A stretch of 64,000 bases of DNA, taken from the NCBI GenBank assembly GCA_003194525.1, contig NBIV01000197.1:1-64000 (forward strand), read 5' to 3'. This DNA comes from Gracilariopsis chorda. Lineage: Eukaryota > Rhodophyta > Florideophyceae > Gracilariales > Gracilariaceae. Shown here piece by piece: positions 48,612 to 59,600 of this stretch. Numbering within the stretch: the stretch's first letter is position 1; each line of letters opens with the position of its first letter. The position numbers were made by a program, and so were the translations under genes. The notes beneath the pieces were generated by a model. The model was not told the DNA's origin and did not search any database. It saw only the letters and a list, made by a program, of their open reading frames with translations.

Positions 48612-50015
48612 CTAAATACGAATTCTATCGCACTGCGAAATTAAATATCGGCATTCGCCGCAACCCCTGCAGGCTGCACAGACGCTATGTGCACGTCTAT
48701 AACATGCATCTCTATCCTGAACCGTACCGCGGGGGGCAGGTTTGGGGTTTGGACTGGGCCTTGCCAATGCAGCGATCTTCGGCACAGAATGAATCAGATT
48801 TTTAGGTGTCCATTTCTGGGTAACAGCTCTCTGCTGAGCCCTGCATCTGTTTCGTTCGGATACGCATTGAGAGCATCCGCGGCAGATTGAACACATATAA
48901 TTAACTCCAGTCATGCAGTCAGCTGTAGGATTTGTCGGCGGTCTCACAAATACATTTTCGTTTTCTCCCTGTTTGCGAAGCATTTCCATGAAATTCCGTT
49001 TGATGATGATGACACGCTTCCCATCTGATCCTACATTAAGGGCACGCCTTACTTTCTTATTTAGATCATCCTCAATATCTTCACCGTATCCCCTCGCCTT
49101 TTTTCGAGCAAGGAACTCGCCGACTGTAGACAGCAGCTTCCACAAGAGTTTTTCTAGCGGAGCCGGGAGTGAGCCTATACCCAGCACCACTGCGGAACCA
49201 ACATCCCAAGCCACATTTCTTTCGATCACTGCTGTGATGCTTTTACCGTTGAGTGCAGCATCCGCCACTTGGGTAAGCGTTGAAGTCCATCCAACAACCG
49301 AACTCCAAACTGCTGCGATGGGGCTAACGCCACTTGCATCAAGCCTTATATCAGTGCTCTCCAGCTTTGTCACAACACGAACAATGGGTTGAAGGACGAT
49401 AGCATAATCGCCCGATGCGACGGTACCGAGAGAGGGTTTCAAATAGAACCCGATGCCCATATTTGCGTTGGTGCTCAATGAGCCCTTAAGCGAATAAGAG
49501 TCACTTGCATAATTCTTACACTTCATCCGAATCTTGAATGAAGAGATCTGTGGTACTTTTGCACCGAAACGTTGCTTAATATCCACCCTGCCGCTCAAAG
49601 TGACCGGCAATTTGAGACGAAGGACAAATGGTTCTGTCAATGAGTTTCCCTTCAGACGTAAGCGCGCTGACCTCTTGAAACGTGCTTCCAGGTGTTGATG
49701 CCTTTGTTCTGCGGTCACCGAGCAAGATTTACCGGTTTGGATCTTTCTGTTGGAGGGGTCATCGTACACAAACAGGACTCCATTGCGGTCGATGCTAATT
49801 CCGGCCCCTTCGAGCTCTGAGTTGACCTTATTTAATGCAGCTCGGCAAAGTGCGCGATGGATTGCGTTTGATGAGTCACACCGGAAAACTTCGGTTGAGA
49901 CTTGTGATGCTTTGACGGCCACACTTAGATCAGTTGGAGAATAAAAACGGGGATATGAAGCCGCGTAGCTCAGCGAGAAAAGAGCAAACAGCGTGAGAGA
50001 CAAGAATACTTTCAT
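48612..50015 (-). CDS. secreted protein with two six-cysteine modules, family unknown
   Basis: Intact single-exon frame of 467 residues, the only clearly unbroken host-type gene in the window. I chose the ATG at 50013-50015 because it starts a signal peptide (MKVFLSLTLFALFSLSYA, likely cut near residue 19). An ATG seven codons upstream (50036) is also in frame. The middle is a long non-repetitive region rich in beta-prone and Ser/Val stretches, with a few single Cys. The C-terminal fifth has two modules of identical spacing, C-x7-C-x2-C-x2-C-x2-C-x6-C, at residues 367-391 and 438-462, both with CRGC in the centre, joined by a Pro/Lys-rich linker (RPSPNPKPAPRG). The protein is probably exported and disulphide-stabilised, perhaps in the cell wall or outside the cell. 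I do not recognise the family. A TATA box lies about 100 bases upstream. Confidence 0.85.
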   Translation of the reverse strand: MKVFLSLTLFALFSLSYAASYPRFYSPTDLSVAVKASQVSTEVFRCDSSNAIHRALCRAALNKVNSELEGAGISIDRNGVLFVYDDPSNRKIQTGKSCSVTAEQRHQHLEARFKRSARLRLKGNSLTEPFVLRLKLPVTLSGRVDIKQRFGAKVPQISSFKIRMKCKNYASDSYSLKGSLSTNANMGIGFYLKPSLGTVASGDYAIVLQPIVRVVTKLESTDIRLDASGVSPIAAVWSSVVGWTSTLTQVADAALNGKSITAVIERNVAWDVGSAVVLGIGSLPAPLEKLLWKLLSTVGEFLARKKARGYGEDIEDDLNKKVRRALNVGSDGKRVIIIKRNFMEMLRKQGENENVFVRPPTNPTADCMTGVNYMCSICRGCSQCVSERNRCRAQQRAVTQKWTPKNLIHSVPKIAALARPSPNPKPAPRGTVQDRDACYRRAHSVCAACRGCGECRYLISQCDRIRI

Positions 50016-50114
50016 GTTCTTAGCTTGTTCCTGCATGATGTGTGTGAACCTTTTGTGATACAGTTGTGCGATACACAGTCCCAAACGGAAGATAGTCCCG
50101 TCATTTATCCTTCA

Positions 50115-50123
50115 CTTTTATAC
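50115..50123 (-). promoter_or_regulatory. TATA box of the secreted-protein gene
   Basis: GTATAAAAG on minus, about 100 bases before the ATG at 50015. A start of transcription about 30 bases downstream would leave a leader of about 70 bases. Confidence 0.55.
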
Positions 50124-50986
50124 AGAGAGTACTGCGGAACTGAGAGCATGGTCAGGTGGAAAGGATGAAACTTCAGAGGCATTAAATGCTGACGTTTTGA
50201 ACAGTCAATGCCATCAATGAAGTTTTTCCAATGTTAGCAAGGATGTGTATTGTGTCAGCACGTTAATATTTCAGACAAGTAGTACTCCACTCTGATAATG
50301 TATCTCATTGACACATGCGGAGCATAAGACACAACAGTTCATATTCTTAGTATCATACTGCTACTGCGGAGTTCCACATTTCGATTGATCAATATCCAAG
50401 AACAAAAACATCATAACCCTGGATGCAAGTAATTCCGCATTGTTTGACCTACCAGAAGGCAGGCGACGATAGTGCACCTCCCACACCAAATCTTCTTAGA
50501 TTGCAGGGAAGCGCTTACCACTAGTCTGGCACAATACGAGGATACCCATAGGACATCATAGTCGCAAGTTGAGTCTCTGGGTCAGCGAAGTGAGGTAGGC
50601 GTGCAACTAGGAGCACGTGGGGGTGTGCGTGTACATATGCTGTCGCAACACGTCATGTGAGGGCTGCTCTTCATCCGCAGCAAACAGCACGTTACGCTCC
50701 TGAATTTGTCATATGGTGTCACTGCAGCGCAGCATGCACGAACTGGTGTGCATGAAACACACATGAATTCGTTTTAATTAATGTTTATTTGAAACCCAGC
50801 TACACGTACGGGGTTGCTGCTCGTTGCCACACGCTGTTTCATCTTCATTGAAAACCTAAGCTTCGCAGTTTTCTGAGGAGTGGATAAGAGATATGCTATC
50901 TGTAGTCTTCCAAACCGCAATGCTGTTTGCATGAAGAGAGAAAATCGTTGTCCTCAATTCGCATTCTTGTGATCAGCGTAGAATGA
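50124..50986. other. gap upstream of the secreted-protein gene
   Basis: Promoter flank and unassigned sequence. Only one frame of 60 codons (50582-50764, minus), Cys/Thr-rich and without recognisable domain. Confidence 0.3.
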
Positions 50987-51046
50987 AGTGATCCTATTGC
51001 TACATGCTCTGCAGTGATCCTATTGCTACATGCTCTGCAGTGATCC
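50987..51046. repeat. 26-base tandem repeat, 2.3 copies
   Basis: The unit starts AGTGATCCTATTGCTACATG and ends CTCTGC. Copies at 50987-51012 and 51013-51038 are identical, followed by 8 bases of a third. Confidence 0.9.
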
Positions 51047-51059
51047 GACCTTGCAATAC

Positions 51060-53290
51060 TCTCAAATGTCCTCGTGCAAGTGACGCACTGTCATAATTGC
51101 TAAAAAACCCACAGCAACACAGTTGTTGACTTGGGTCGAGTTGGGGTCGAAAGAGAACTGTATCAGAAACAACTTGAATCCAGCATTTTGGAGAGAGCAA
51201 GAAGTTGGGGAGAGGGCAGTCTTGCATGTAATGATCAGGATAGCCGCATCTATGACACAAACGAGAACCATTGCGTGCTGTGTGATGTTTGTTAAGATGC
51301 GCATGATCACGCTGATGTGAATGTGAGGCGCGTGGGTGCAGCGTTGGACCGGTGGGCGACCATATTGCGCATTCGTATAGAACATCTCGGTGCTGCGAGG
51401 TGTTGGCGATGCATCTTTGCGACGGGAAAACTTGAGTTGCTTCTGTAAAACGGAAGCCAGGGCAGCAGCCAGAGATGAGTAATCCCGCAATTTGGTCTTA
51501 TGCCGATATAGGGTTTCAGTAGCCCATGGTTGGTCATTCACTGTGGGAGCTAAGACCCATCGTTTGTTGTAATTGGTATTGAAGTCCGGTGGAGTTCGTA
51601 AAAAATGATCTTCAATTAGAGAACAGGGTTTGGTCAACTCATCGTTCGGAGGTTCGCCGGTTGCGCTGTGGGTTTCAAACCGTAACGTCTCCGACGTACA
51701 TACAATACCTTCTTGAGCAGTATCGCCATGGAATCTTTTGGCAACTGCAGCAACGGCTTCATGGTAGTCAGTGATGTGTACTTCGATGTAGTTGTAAGAC
51801 ACGAGCATCTGCGACGAACATAGTGCTCAAAATTTTCAATGCTTCATCCTTCTCGACATGATATATTTCCACCAGATACTCGAAAACCCTCAACTTCTTA
51901 GGCTAGGAGTCTTCTATTTGACCGCTTTATTATTTTCTCTTCACAAAACGCCAATATGAAGGCATTTCTGAGTGTAACTACACGATCAAATGTTGCTTTA
52001 TCTACTAACACATGTGTTCTTGGATTATGAGGTACTACAGGTGTATTCTGGTGAACTGGATTGAAGGAAGGGTCTGGGTCTAGGACATCTAAGATGCGGA
52101 GTTCTTCGACTGCGAAAGGAAGGCGGATGATTGGAAGAATATGGTGGAGTGCCCTGAGTGACAATATTGAAGGCACGGTTGGTATGAAGTGAGTTGCACA
52201 TTTCGGCAAGTGTACGACGACATCTTTGTTCTGAGGGAGAGAAGATGGTGTTGCAAGAGCATGCTCTTACTAATACAACAACAACTTTACACAACGGAGG
52301 CTACCTCCTTCTACATGGTTTGAACCAGGTGAGAGGTTCAACTTTTATACTATCGTACACGTCCTCTTATGTTTGAATCTGATTCAAACACTGGCAACCA
52401 CTTGTTTGAATATAACGTAACTGGTTGTCATTCAACAGTTCTATTGCAGGTGTTAAATGGAAGTTATGGAGTTGACTGAGCTTCAGCTTACATTCGCGGC
52501 TGCGTTGCACCCGAAGAGGGTCAGATAGCAGACTGCGGGGCTGGCGTGAAAAAATGAGGCATAGGGATTAAAGTATGAATAGGACGGTTAAATTTTAGGA
52601 TCGACGCGGAGGTAAGTCTGGTAACTCAGTGACAGGGGCGTATTTGTGACTGACTATTTTGCCATTATGGGGAATGTGACTGACTACCTCGGCAAAAGAA
52701 GTAGTCATTATCCTATGTTTTGATTATTATTGAAGGTTTTTGACTACCAATTTTGGAAACGTATTGACTACTTCATGTGGCAAAATAGTTAGTCACAAAT
52801 ACGCCCCTGGGTGACGATGATAAACCTAACTGCATCTCATTCATGTCGATAGACTGGACCGCTCCAGAGAATGAATGTGATGTGAATTGCATTAGATTGT
52901 TGATGTTCTGCGGTAAATGGAGGTATTACTTCCCCAAGTTCATATAACTCGGTTGTCAATGTAAGGTAGATGGCAAAACTCTTGATTACGTCAGGATCTG
53001 CGAAAAATTCAGGATAGAAACCCTGTTCAAGTTCTTCAAAGAGTGGCATTTCGGTAATAGATGGGCCGCAGCGCTGGAAAGCTTCTCGGACTTCTCCGAG
53101 AAATTTCTTCTCGAGTTAAATTAGCTGGAATAGTCCACGGACAAAAAGCGTAAGACATCTCGCACAAGGTTTTGGGAAAATGTTCTTCTTGAACGTTAAG
53201 ATGTTGAAAACATTTAAAAGACGCTGCGAGATGAGAAACAAAAACTGCAAAATATGAATCCCTGGGCGAAATGGCTGAACTGTACATGAC
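51060..53290 (-). mobile_element. gag-like relic with CCHC knuckle (retroelement of unknown type)
   Basis: On minus, a frame near 51.25 kb has the knuckle LCHRCGYPDHYMQDCPLPN (C-x2-C-x4-H-x4-C), the nucleic-acid-binding motif of retrotransposon gag proteins. Open stretches upstream on the same strand (51.06-51.81, 51.9-52.29, 52.84-53.29 kb) may belong to the same gene; the last has the helical run LFEELEQGFYPEFFADPDVI. No reverse transcriptase is present. It is broken in several places and has a MITE within it. A domesticated CCHC gene is a less likely alternative. Confidence 0.4.
52633..52809. mobile_element. 177-base MITE with 31-base terminal inverted repeats
   Basis: The left end (52633-52663) begins CAGGGGCGTATTTGTGACT. 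The right end (52779-52809) is its reverse complement with one mismatch in 31. The interior is short, AT-rich and repeats GACTAC pieces. Ends beginning CAGGGGCG are seen in hAT-type elements. The flanking bases do not give a clean 8-base duplication, although GTGA occurs near both ends. It is non-autonomous, since nothing is coded. Confidence 0.85.
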
Positions 53291-54762
53291 TATACAAAAG
53301 TTAAAAAGTCCAGGTTTGTAGCGCTTCTAGAGCTCAGATTCGCAAATTTTGCTTCTAGTATGAGTGGTAAGAGATAATTCGTAACGCGTTACAGGCTTGG
53401 TAGGGCTAGGTGGCAACTACGAGGCAAATTGTGACAATGTTACGATGAAGAAGATGATAGCATTTCTTGTTCGGTTTACCAAGAGTTAGAGCTTGTCTAG
53501 CCCAAATAAGACTGACATGAAAGGTCAGTAGCGCTTTTTTGTCGGGAGAATGCACAAAGGACAGTGCACTTTTTTTGGTTAACCGTTTTATCAAGTCATT
53601 GTCGTGCTGACAATGCTGTGACGCCCGTGTCACTGCGTAACAGATAATCGTGTTTTAAGCTCCGAATTTGAATATAAGTAATTTCTTAATATATATTTTG
53701 GTCTCTGTTGAGGTCAGGCAGACTTCGTATGATATGAGGTCAGATTGCCAGCCAAATAGACGCTGTTCATCAGCAGGAACACCTCACGTTGTTCCACGGC
53801 ATCAGTTTGTTGAAAAAAAGTGTATGATCTGACGTATTGTTATAATCAAGGACGGGTCATCGCCCATCCCAGGCATTTTTCTGCTCAAAAACTCCTTGAG
53901 CTGTGCTCTTCGCTACAAAAGTGAGCACCGTTCTGCAATAAATGAAGGCTCAAGCTTCGCACTCATTGTACGACAACGGCAAACCAAAAGCTTGGTTAGG
54001 ACGCAAATATCAACAAATTCTTTTGACCCGATCAAGAGATATATACAAGTGAGTGTCTTGGTTAAATATTTAAGTCCTTAGACCGTGATGCAATCTAATT
54101 TCAAGAAGTATAGCGCGCTTAATCCTACATCTGGTTTTCAAGAACTTAGAATGTAACCAATAGATGGTTGAGTAAACGTTATTGAGATCTGCAAAAGATC
54201 AAATGTGATAACATCTAATCTATCAACACGTGCCGTACACGCGTTAGAGTACATCCAGCCATGTTCTACACTTCAATCCAAGGATGTCAGAGGAGGCATT
54301 GTTTACGTGAGACTGTCGCGCACGTGAGTGGTGACGGGTGTATCGAAAGGAATTATCACCCTAAATGCTCGTGTTTGGATTTGAAATGGAATGTATAAAA
54401 TCGAGTTCCAAATGACACGATTTTCGCACTATTGCTTCGGCTCCAATCCAAGTCCAATCGAAGGCTAAGTTTTAGAAAAAGTATGGAACATTCGCCCTGC
54501 TCCAATTAGATCGGCGAGTTTTGCTTACGGATACTGTCGTCTGTTCGTTGGTTGAGGCGGTGTCTAAACAAGCGTGACGTTCACGCTCAAAACGAGTGAA
54601 AACTTTACACTTTTTAATAAAAGCGGCTGTAAATCGAAGTAAGAGAGACCCTTGTTGACCCCTATTCAAACACAAGTTCAAACAGCGGTCCAGTCTGTTG
54701 ACAGATCCCATCTCACATTTTCCAACCATGATCACTCTAGTTGAAAACAGCCATCCTAATAC
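53291..54762. other. gap, nothing recognised
   Basis: Short frames only (75 codons at 53406-53633 minus, 87 codons at 54472-54735 minus). The left end of H4 should lie near the right side. Confidence 0.3.
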
Positions 54763-55911
54763 TTGGACAAACGAATCACCTTTTTCCGCATGGATTCTAT
54801 CTTCATATCCGTTATTCTACATGGCACGCGTCAAAGATTAGCGCTTACTCACGCTGGTTTACACACTGCAAAAATCACTTCCCGTAGAGATTTTTCTACA
54901 AAATCGCACGTTCCACCATCCTTAACGCGTCAAAGCATCACTTTCGAGTCCATTACCAACTTTTTGAGCGACGACACGTTCAAGCGTAACTATCGCATGA
55001 GGCGTAAATCCATTTACAGACTGGTGCGATTGGTCTCTCCTCTCATATAAAACATTTAAGAGATGGGAAGACGATCTGTACGTCCAACCATTTCTGCGGA
55101 AATGCGACTAGGCATAAATTTGAGTAGACTTGCAGGTTGGTCGTTTGATACGATACATCAATTGTTCCGAACGCAACGTTCGACTGTGTATGGTGTTTTC
55201 AAAGAAACGTGAAACGCATTGTCTAACATACTAACCTTTCCCGGAATCCCTGACCAGTTGGAAGCACTAGAAGAACTTTCAAACGGATTGAAACTATCTA
55301 GGTCACAAGTCAGCCCATTAAATGGCTGCATCGGAGCAATTGATGGAATCTCAATTGAGATAAAGCCACCTAAGTTCAACGCTCCGAAATATTGGTGCCG
55401 AAAGGCTTACTACGCAATACCTGTTCAGGCAGTGGTAGAATCTGGGGGCAGATTTTGATTTGCTTCTGTAAAATGCGTTGGGTCTACTCATGACTCTTTG
55501 GCGTATGCCTCTACAAAACGTTCGGAGTATCTGAATAGCCGGAACCTCCCAGTAGAATTTTGGATTGTTGGGGATGAAGCATATGTCTGTACTGATAATC
55601 TTATTACACCAATACCGGCTTCACAGGTTTCTTATTGGTATGAGAAATCGTTTAACTTTTTCTTGTCTTCCTTGCGCATTCACGTTGAGCAAGCTTTTGG
55701 AAGGTTAGTTGCAAGATGGAGGATATTGCAGAGTCGTCTGAACTATTCGGTGAGTATAATCGCAAGCCTTATTATATTATGCATGAAGCTTCAGAATTCT
55801 TGCATCGATGAATGCGAAGAAAAGCTGCGGTCGTTTTCTGTACGAGAAATCGAAGACTTCGACAAGGATGTTCTACACTGGTTTGGTATCTGTAAGAAAG
55901 GATTGGTATGA
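54763..55911 (+). pseudogene. Harbinger-type transposase relic H4 (DDE_Tnp_4 type)
   Basis: One reading frame of about 380 codons without frameshift, interrupted by four in-frame stops (TAA 55048-55050, TAA 55057-55059, TGA 55210-55212, TGA 55456-55458). N-terminal helical part with NYRMRRKSIYRLVRLV, then the helix-turn-helix RLAGWSFDTIHQLFRTQRST. First catalytic Asp in IGAIDGISIEI (55342-55344), then YWCRKAYYAI, STHDSLAYAS, second Asp in WIVGDEAYV (55573-55575) and Glu in RIHVEQAFGRL (55687-55689), followed by RWRILQSRLNYS. This is the complete DDE triad of PIF/Harbinger transposases. Dead but fairly young. No companion Myb-like ORF was found nearby and terminal repeats were not seen. Confidence 0.85.
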
Positions 55912-56099
55912 TGGCATCTACCGAAGATGAAAGGCCTTCAAGTTTACTGGTGGCACGGTCTACTATGAAACGGAGCGAAATGGTCGAAATCGTGCGACGC
56001 CGATATCTTCGCCGCCCAGCATTGACAGGAGTACCGGTGCTTTGATGAGCATTGATAAGAAAATTGGTGTTGGTTGAATGCTCAGGTTCGTATGCATCA

Positions 56100-56620
56100 C
56101 TCAACACTACTTCCGTTTTGTTATCTGACAGAAATGGAATTCATTTGTGTTTGCGCTCCCCGAACAGTATAATGGTCTGCCATGTATACATGAGCACCCC
56201 AGCGAGTCTCTTCGAACTGCTTTTTTCCCAGATTACTTGGATCTTCACATGAGAGAACTAAAGCGCCATCGAATTCTTTGGTTTCAGGGAGAAGGATAGC
56301 CGCAAAGACTTCAGCTGTGAAGCACCCCGCAAAGCCACTAATGTTGATTGCTACGCCGCGTCTGCACATGGCTTCCTCGGCTGGACTTCTGGCTCTTCTC
56401 TTTCCTCCATGAGGTCCAGCCAGCGTCAATGGGTACGGTTCCAGACACCATCCCAATCAACAAAATAACAAGTCCCCTGTTTCAGGAGAAGTTGAACTTT
56501 CAACCCAAGAAGTACTGGAGCGATTTAACTCTATTTATCCTCAACTTGTTTCGAAAGTGGAGCTCGTGACCACGGCGACTTCTTGTTCAAGCGGGAATTG
56601 TGAGTATGTGAAAAAAAGAC
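56100..56620 (+). pseudogene. collapsed remnant of an extra CNOT1 copy
   Basis: Three blocks here match, in the same order, separate parts of the CNOT1 pseudogene that follows: 56145-56180 resembles 58768-58803 (CAGTATAATGGTCTGCC against CAGCGCAATGGTCTGCC), 56200-56420 resembles 59852-60070 (over 70% alike by eye, including CAAAGCCACTA and TTGATTGCTAC / ATGATTGCTAC), and 56563-56583 resembles 60741-60761 (CGTGACCAC, CGACTTCT). The sequence in between is missing. It looks like an older tandem copy reduced to short pieces. Confidence 0.55.
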
Positions 56621-56659
56621 CCGACAACATTACAGACTGCGCTATCTATAAGTTTAGAT

Positions 56660-59600
56660 ATGCAAATCCTGCCAGATTTACTGGCTAGTAACATGTCGGT
56701 GGACTTCTCTCTGGAACTCGCCATGCTGGCATATCAAGAAAACGTGCTCAAGTTTGGAAGTTTGTTGATGGAGTTTCTTACCTCTCGAGGAGCTCAGGCT
56801 GCATCATGCGTTGTTGTTTGTATTGCGCACAAAGCTCTTCTTGAACCCAGCGCATCCAGACAGCTGTCAGTTGATGCTGTATGCATCATTCTTCGATGTC
56901 TTCTTAATTGGGTTAGATGCTCCCACGCGAACCAAGGCAAGGAATTTGTTGAAGATGTTCAGGACTTTTACAAAGTGTTCGGTCGACTTGATCCGAGAAT
57001 ATCTGACTTGGCTCCGTCATCTGATACTGGGAATGCTAAAGTTGCTCTGGGAAGCGAAATTCTCACTGTGGCACCATCAAATCAGTCCGACGCCGCTTCA
57101 ACTGTGGCGGTGATGTTACTTCCAACAACACCTGGTTCAAGCGGTGCTTCGACTGCATTCCTTCCGTCCATAGAGGAAGAAACCGATGTTTTCTTTCAGA
57201 CGCTGTACCAAAGTGAACTTTTGCCAGATCAGGCTGTCGACATTCTGCGACGTATGAAAGCGTCCAACGTTGAACAAGATATTCAGGTATTCAATTGTAT
57301 GCTGCATACGCTTTTTGAAGAGTATAGATTCTTCAAAAGATTACCCTGATCGTCAGCTGAAGATAACTGGGGTTGTGTTTGGATCTATAATTCAGTATGG
57401 TCTTATTGCGGGCGGGCTACTCGGCCATGCAGTTTGTTGTGTGCTAGATGCCCTAAGAACCGTCGAACCGGCTCCACATCCAGTTGGGAGACTCACTGAG
57501 TTTGGCTTATGCGCTTTAGAACGCTTTGAAGCTCGTTGCTATAAGTGGGCTCAGTTCTGTTCTCATATGCTGGAGCTGCCAAGGCTAGAAGAAATTGCAC
57601 CAGGGCTTATCGGTGAGGTTCAACAAGCCCTCGATATCAATGGAGCTGTGATTCCCAGTGCTAGTGAAAAGAAGAAAGGCCTTGCAGAAATGGACAGGCA
57701 AACAATTATTGAACCAATCCACTCAACTGAGGGAGGAGTTCCCACTGTGTCACCCTTCCGAAATCCTGCAGCAGATGCTGACGCTGTTGGCAAACTTGTT
57801 GAATGTCCTCCTCTTTCTGCGAGCACTACTCCGCTGAAACGAAGAAGTGTTTCTTCTACGCCATTGAGGTCATCTCCAACGGGGGGAGTTGATGGCCCAC
57901 TTGGACTCTCTCTTTTGTATTTATCGAACCTTCTTGGTCTATCTGCTGATGAAGCAAGTCTAGTAATTGTACCCGGCGAAATCACCCAGGACAAAATGAA
58001 GTGCGTTTTCAACAACTTGTCTCAAGCAATGGTGGACGAGAAAGTAATGGAGATGCTAGCGATACTCAAGCCCGAATTCTTCGATTTCTTTGCGGTCTAC
58101 ATTGTTGTGAAACGCGCTTCATTGGAAGCGAACTTCAATAATCTCTACATCGACTTATTGGAGAGGATGTCGGAAAAGACTATGTCTTTGCTTCCTCTAG
58201 TTTGCCGAACGACCTACAAGCGAGTTAATGTTTTGCTGGCTGTTGATAGGTCAAAAACGTCGGCAGACCGGGGAATTTTGAAGAGCCTTGGAAGTTGGAT
58301 AGGGTCCCTTACGCTGGCCAGAAACAAACCTATTCTCCGTCGTGAACAAAATCTGAAAGAAGCCCTTCTAAACGCGTACTCGAACGAAAGACTTACAAAA
58401 GTGATTCCTTTGGTTGCAAAAGTATTAGAAGCATGTCGAGATTCCAAGATCTTTAAGCCTACTAATCCGTGGGTACGAGGCGTGCTAAGCTTAATGAAAG
58501 AAATATACTCCCTCGCAGATTTGAAGTTGACCATGAACTTCGAATTGCAGATACTTTCAAAGCAGATTGGTATTGACTTGAACAGAATTGTGCCATCAAA
58601 TCTTCTGACGTCACCACCCAATCCTGATAAGACTCAGAATCCACATTTCGTGACGAAGGAAACAAGTGCGTCACCACCACAAACATCTCCAACAGCCACT
58701 GCATCGTCTTATCCCGAAATCAGGCGTAGGTACACTGAAGGAGTCGTTGGCTCAAGATCTGCTGCACCCATCTTTACGCTCTCCAAACAGCGCAATGGTC
58801 TGCCGTCTTTGTCGAAGCCACTGCCTGCTGGCCCAAGTGCTTCTGGTGGTGGTTTGAACATGAACCATAATCTTCCTTCAGCCAAGCTAGGTGCACTAGT
58901 GCATGAATCTGTCGGGAAAATCTCAAATACGCTGCAGGGCGCATCGATTTCTTCGAGTATGGTCGGGTCCTTGCAAGGTCAGAGGAATCCATTGCACCTG
59001 CAGGACACACAGAGTACAATGGGTATCGGGATGGTGCCAATACGTTCATCTTATTGGACTGAGAGTTCTGTTGGTGCTCCAGAAATGCTTGTACCATACC
59101 TTTTCGCAGCTGGTGACTGTCAGTCCTTCATCGAGCCTGCTGGAGTCTTCTCCGAACTTGAAACGACTGATTCCAATAGCTATTGGTCACACAATTAGGG
59201 AAATCATTCAACCTGTCGTCGAGAGTAGTTGCTCTATCGCATACTTGACGACGAAGGAGCTCACATCAAGGACGTTGCCAATGAGCATGATCTTGGCAAA
59301 GTCAGGAGAGCAGCAATGCAAATGGTGCAACAGCTAGCAGGATGTTTGGATTTGGTGACTTCCAAAAAACCATTAAGGATATCTATGGGAAACCGGCTTT
59401 GTACGGTTTTGAGTCCCAGTGTCGTTGCAGACCAGAACATGATAGAACAAGCAGCGCAAGTGATTTGCAATGCTAACCTTGACATTGGTTGCGCCGTTAT
59501 CGAGCGTCATGCGAAGAAAAAGCAACACGGGACTTAAATGAAAAGATTGGGTCTGCGTTTGCCAACAGACGGCAATCAAGTTCTGCGTACACCTATGGTA

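Noticed and set aside
48913-49392. 159-codon plus-strand frame
   Set aside because: Lies opposite the intact secreted-protein gene, without a domain. A shadow.
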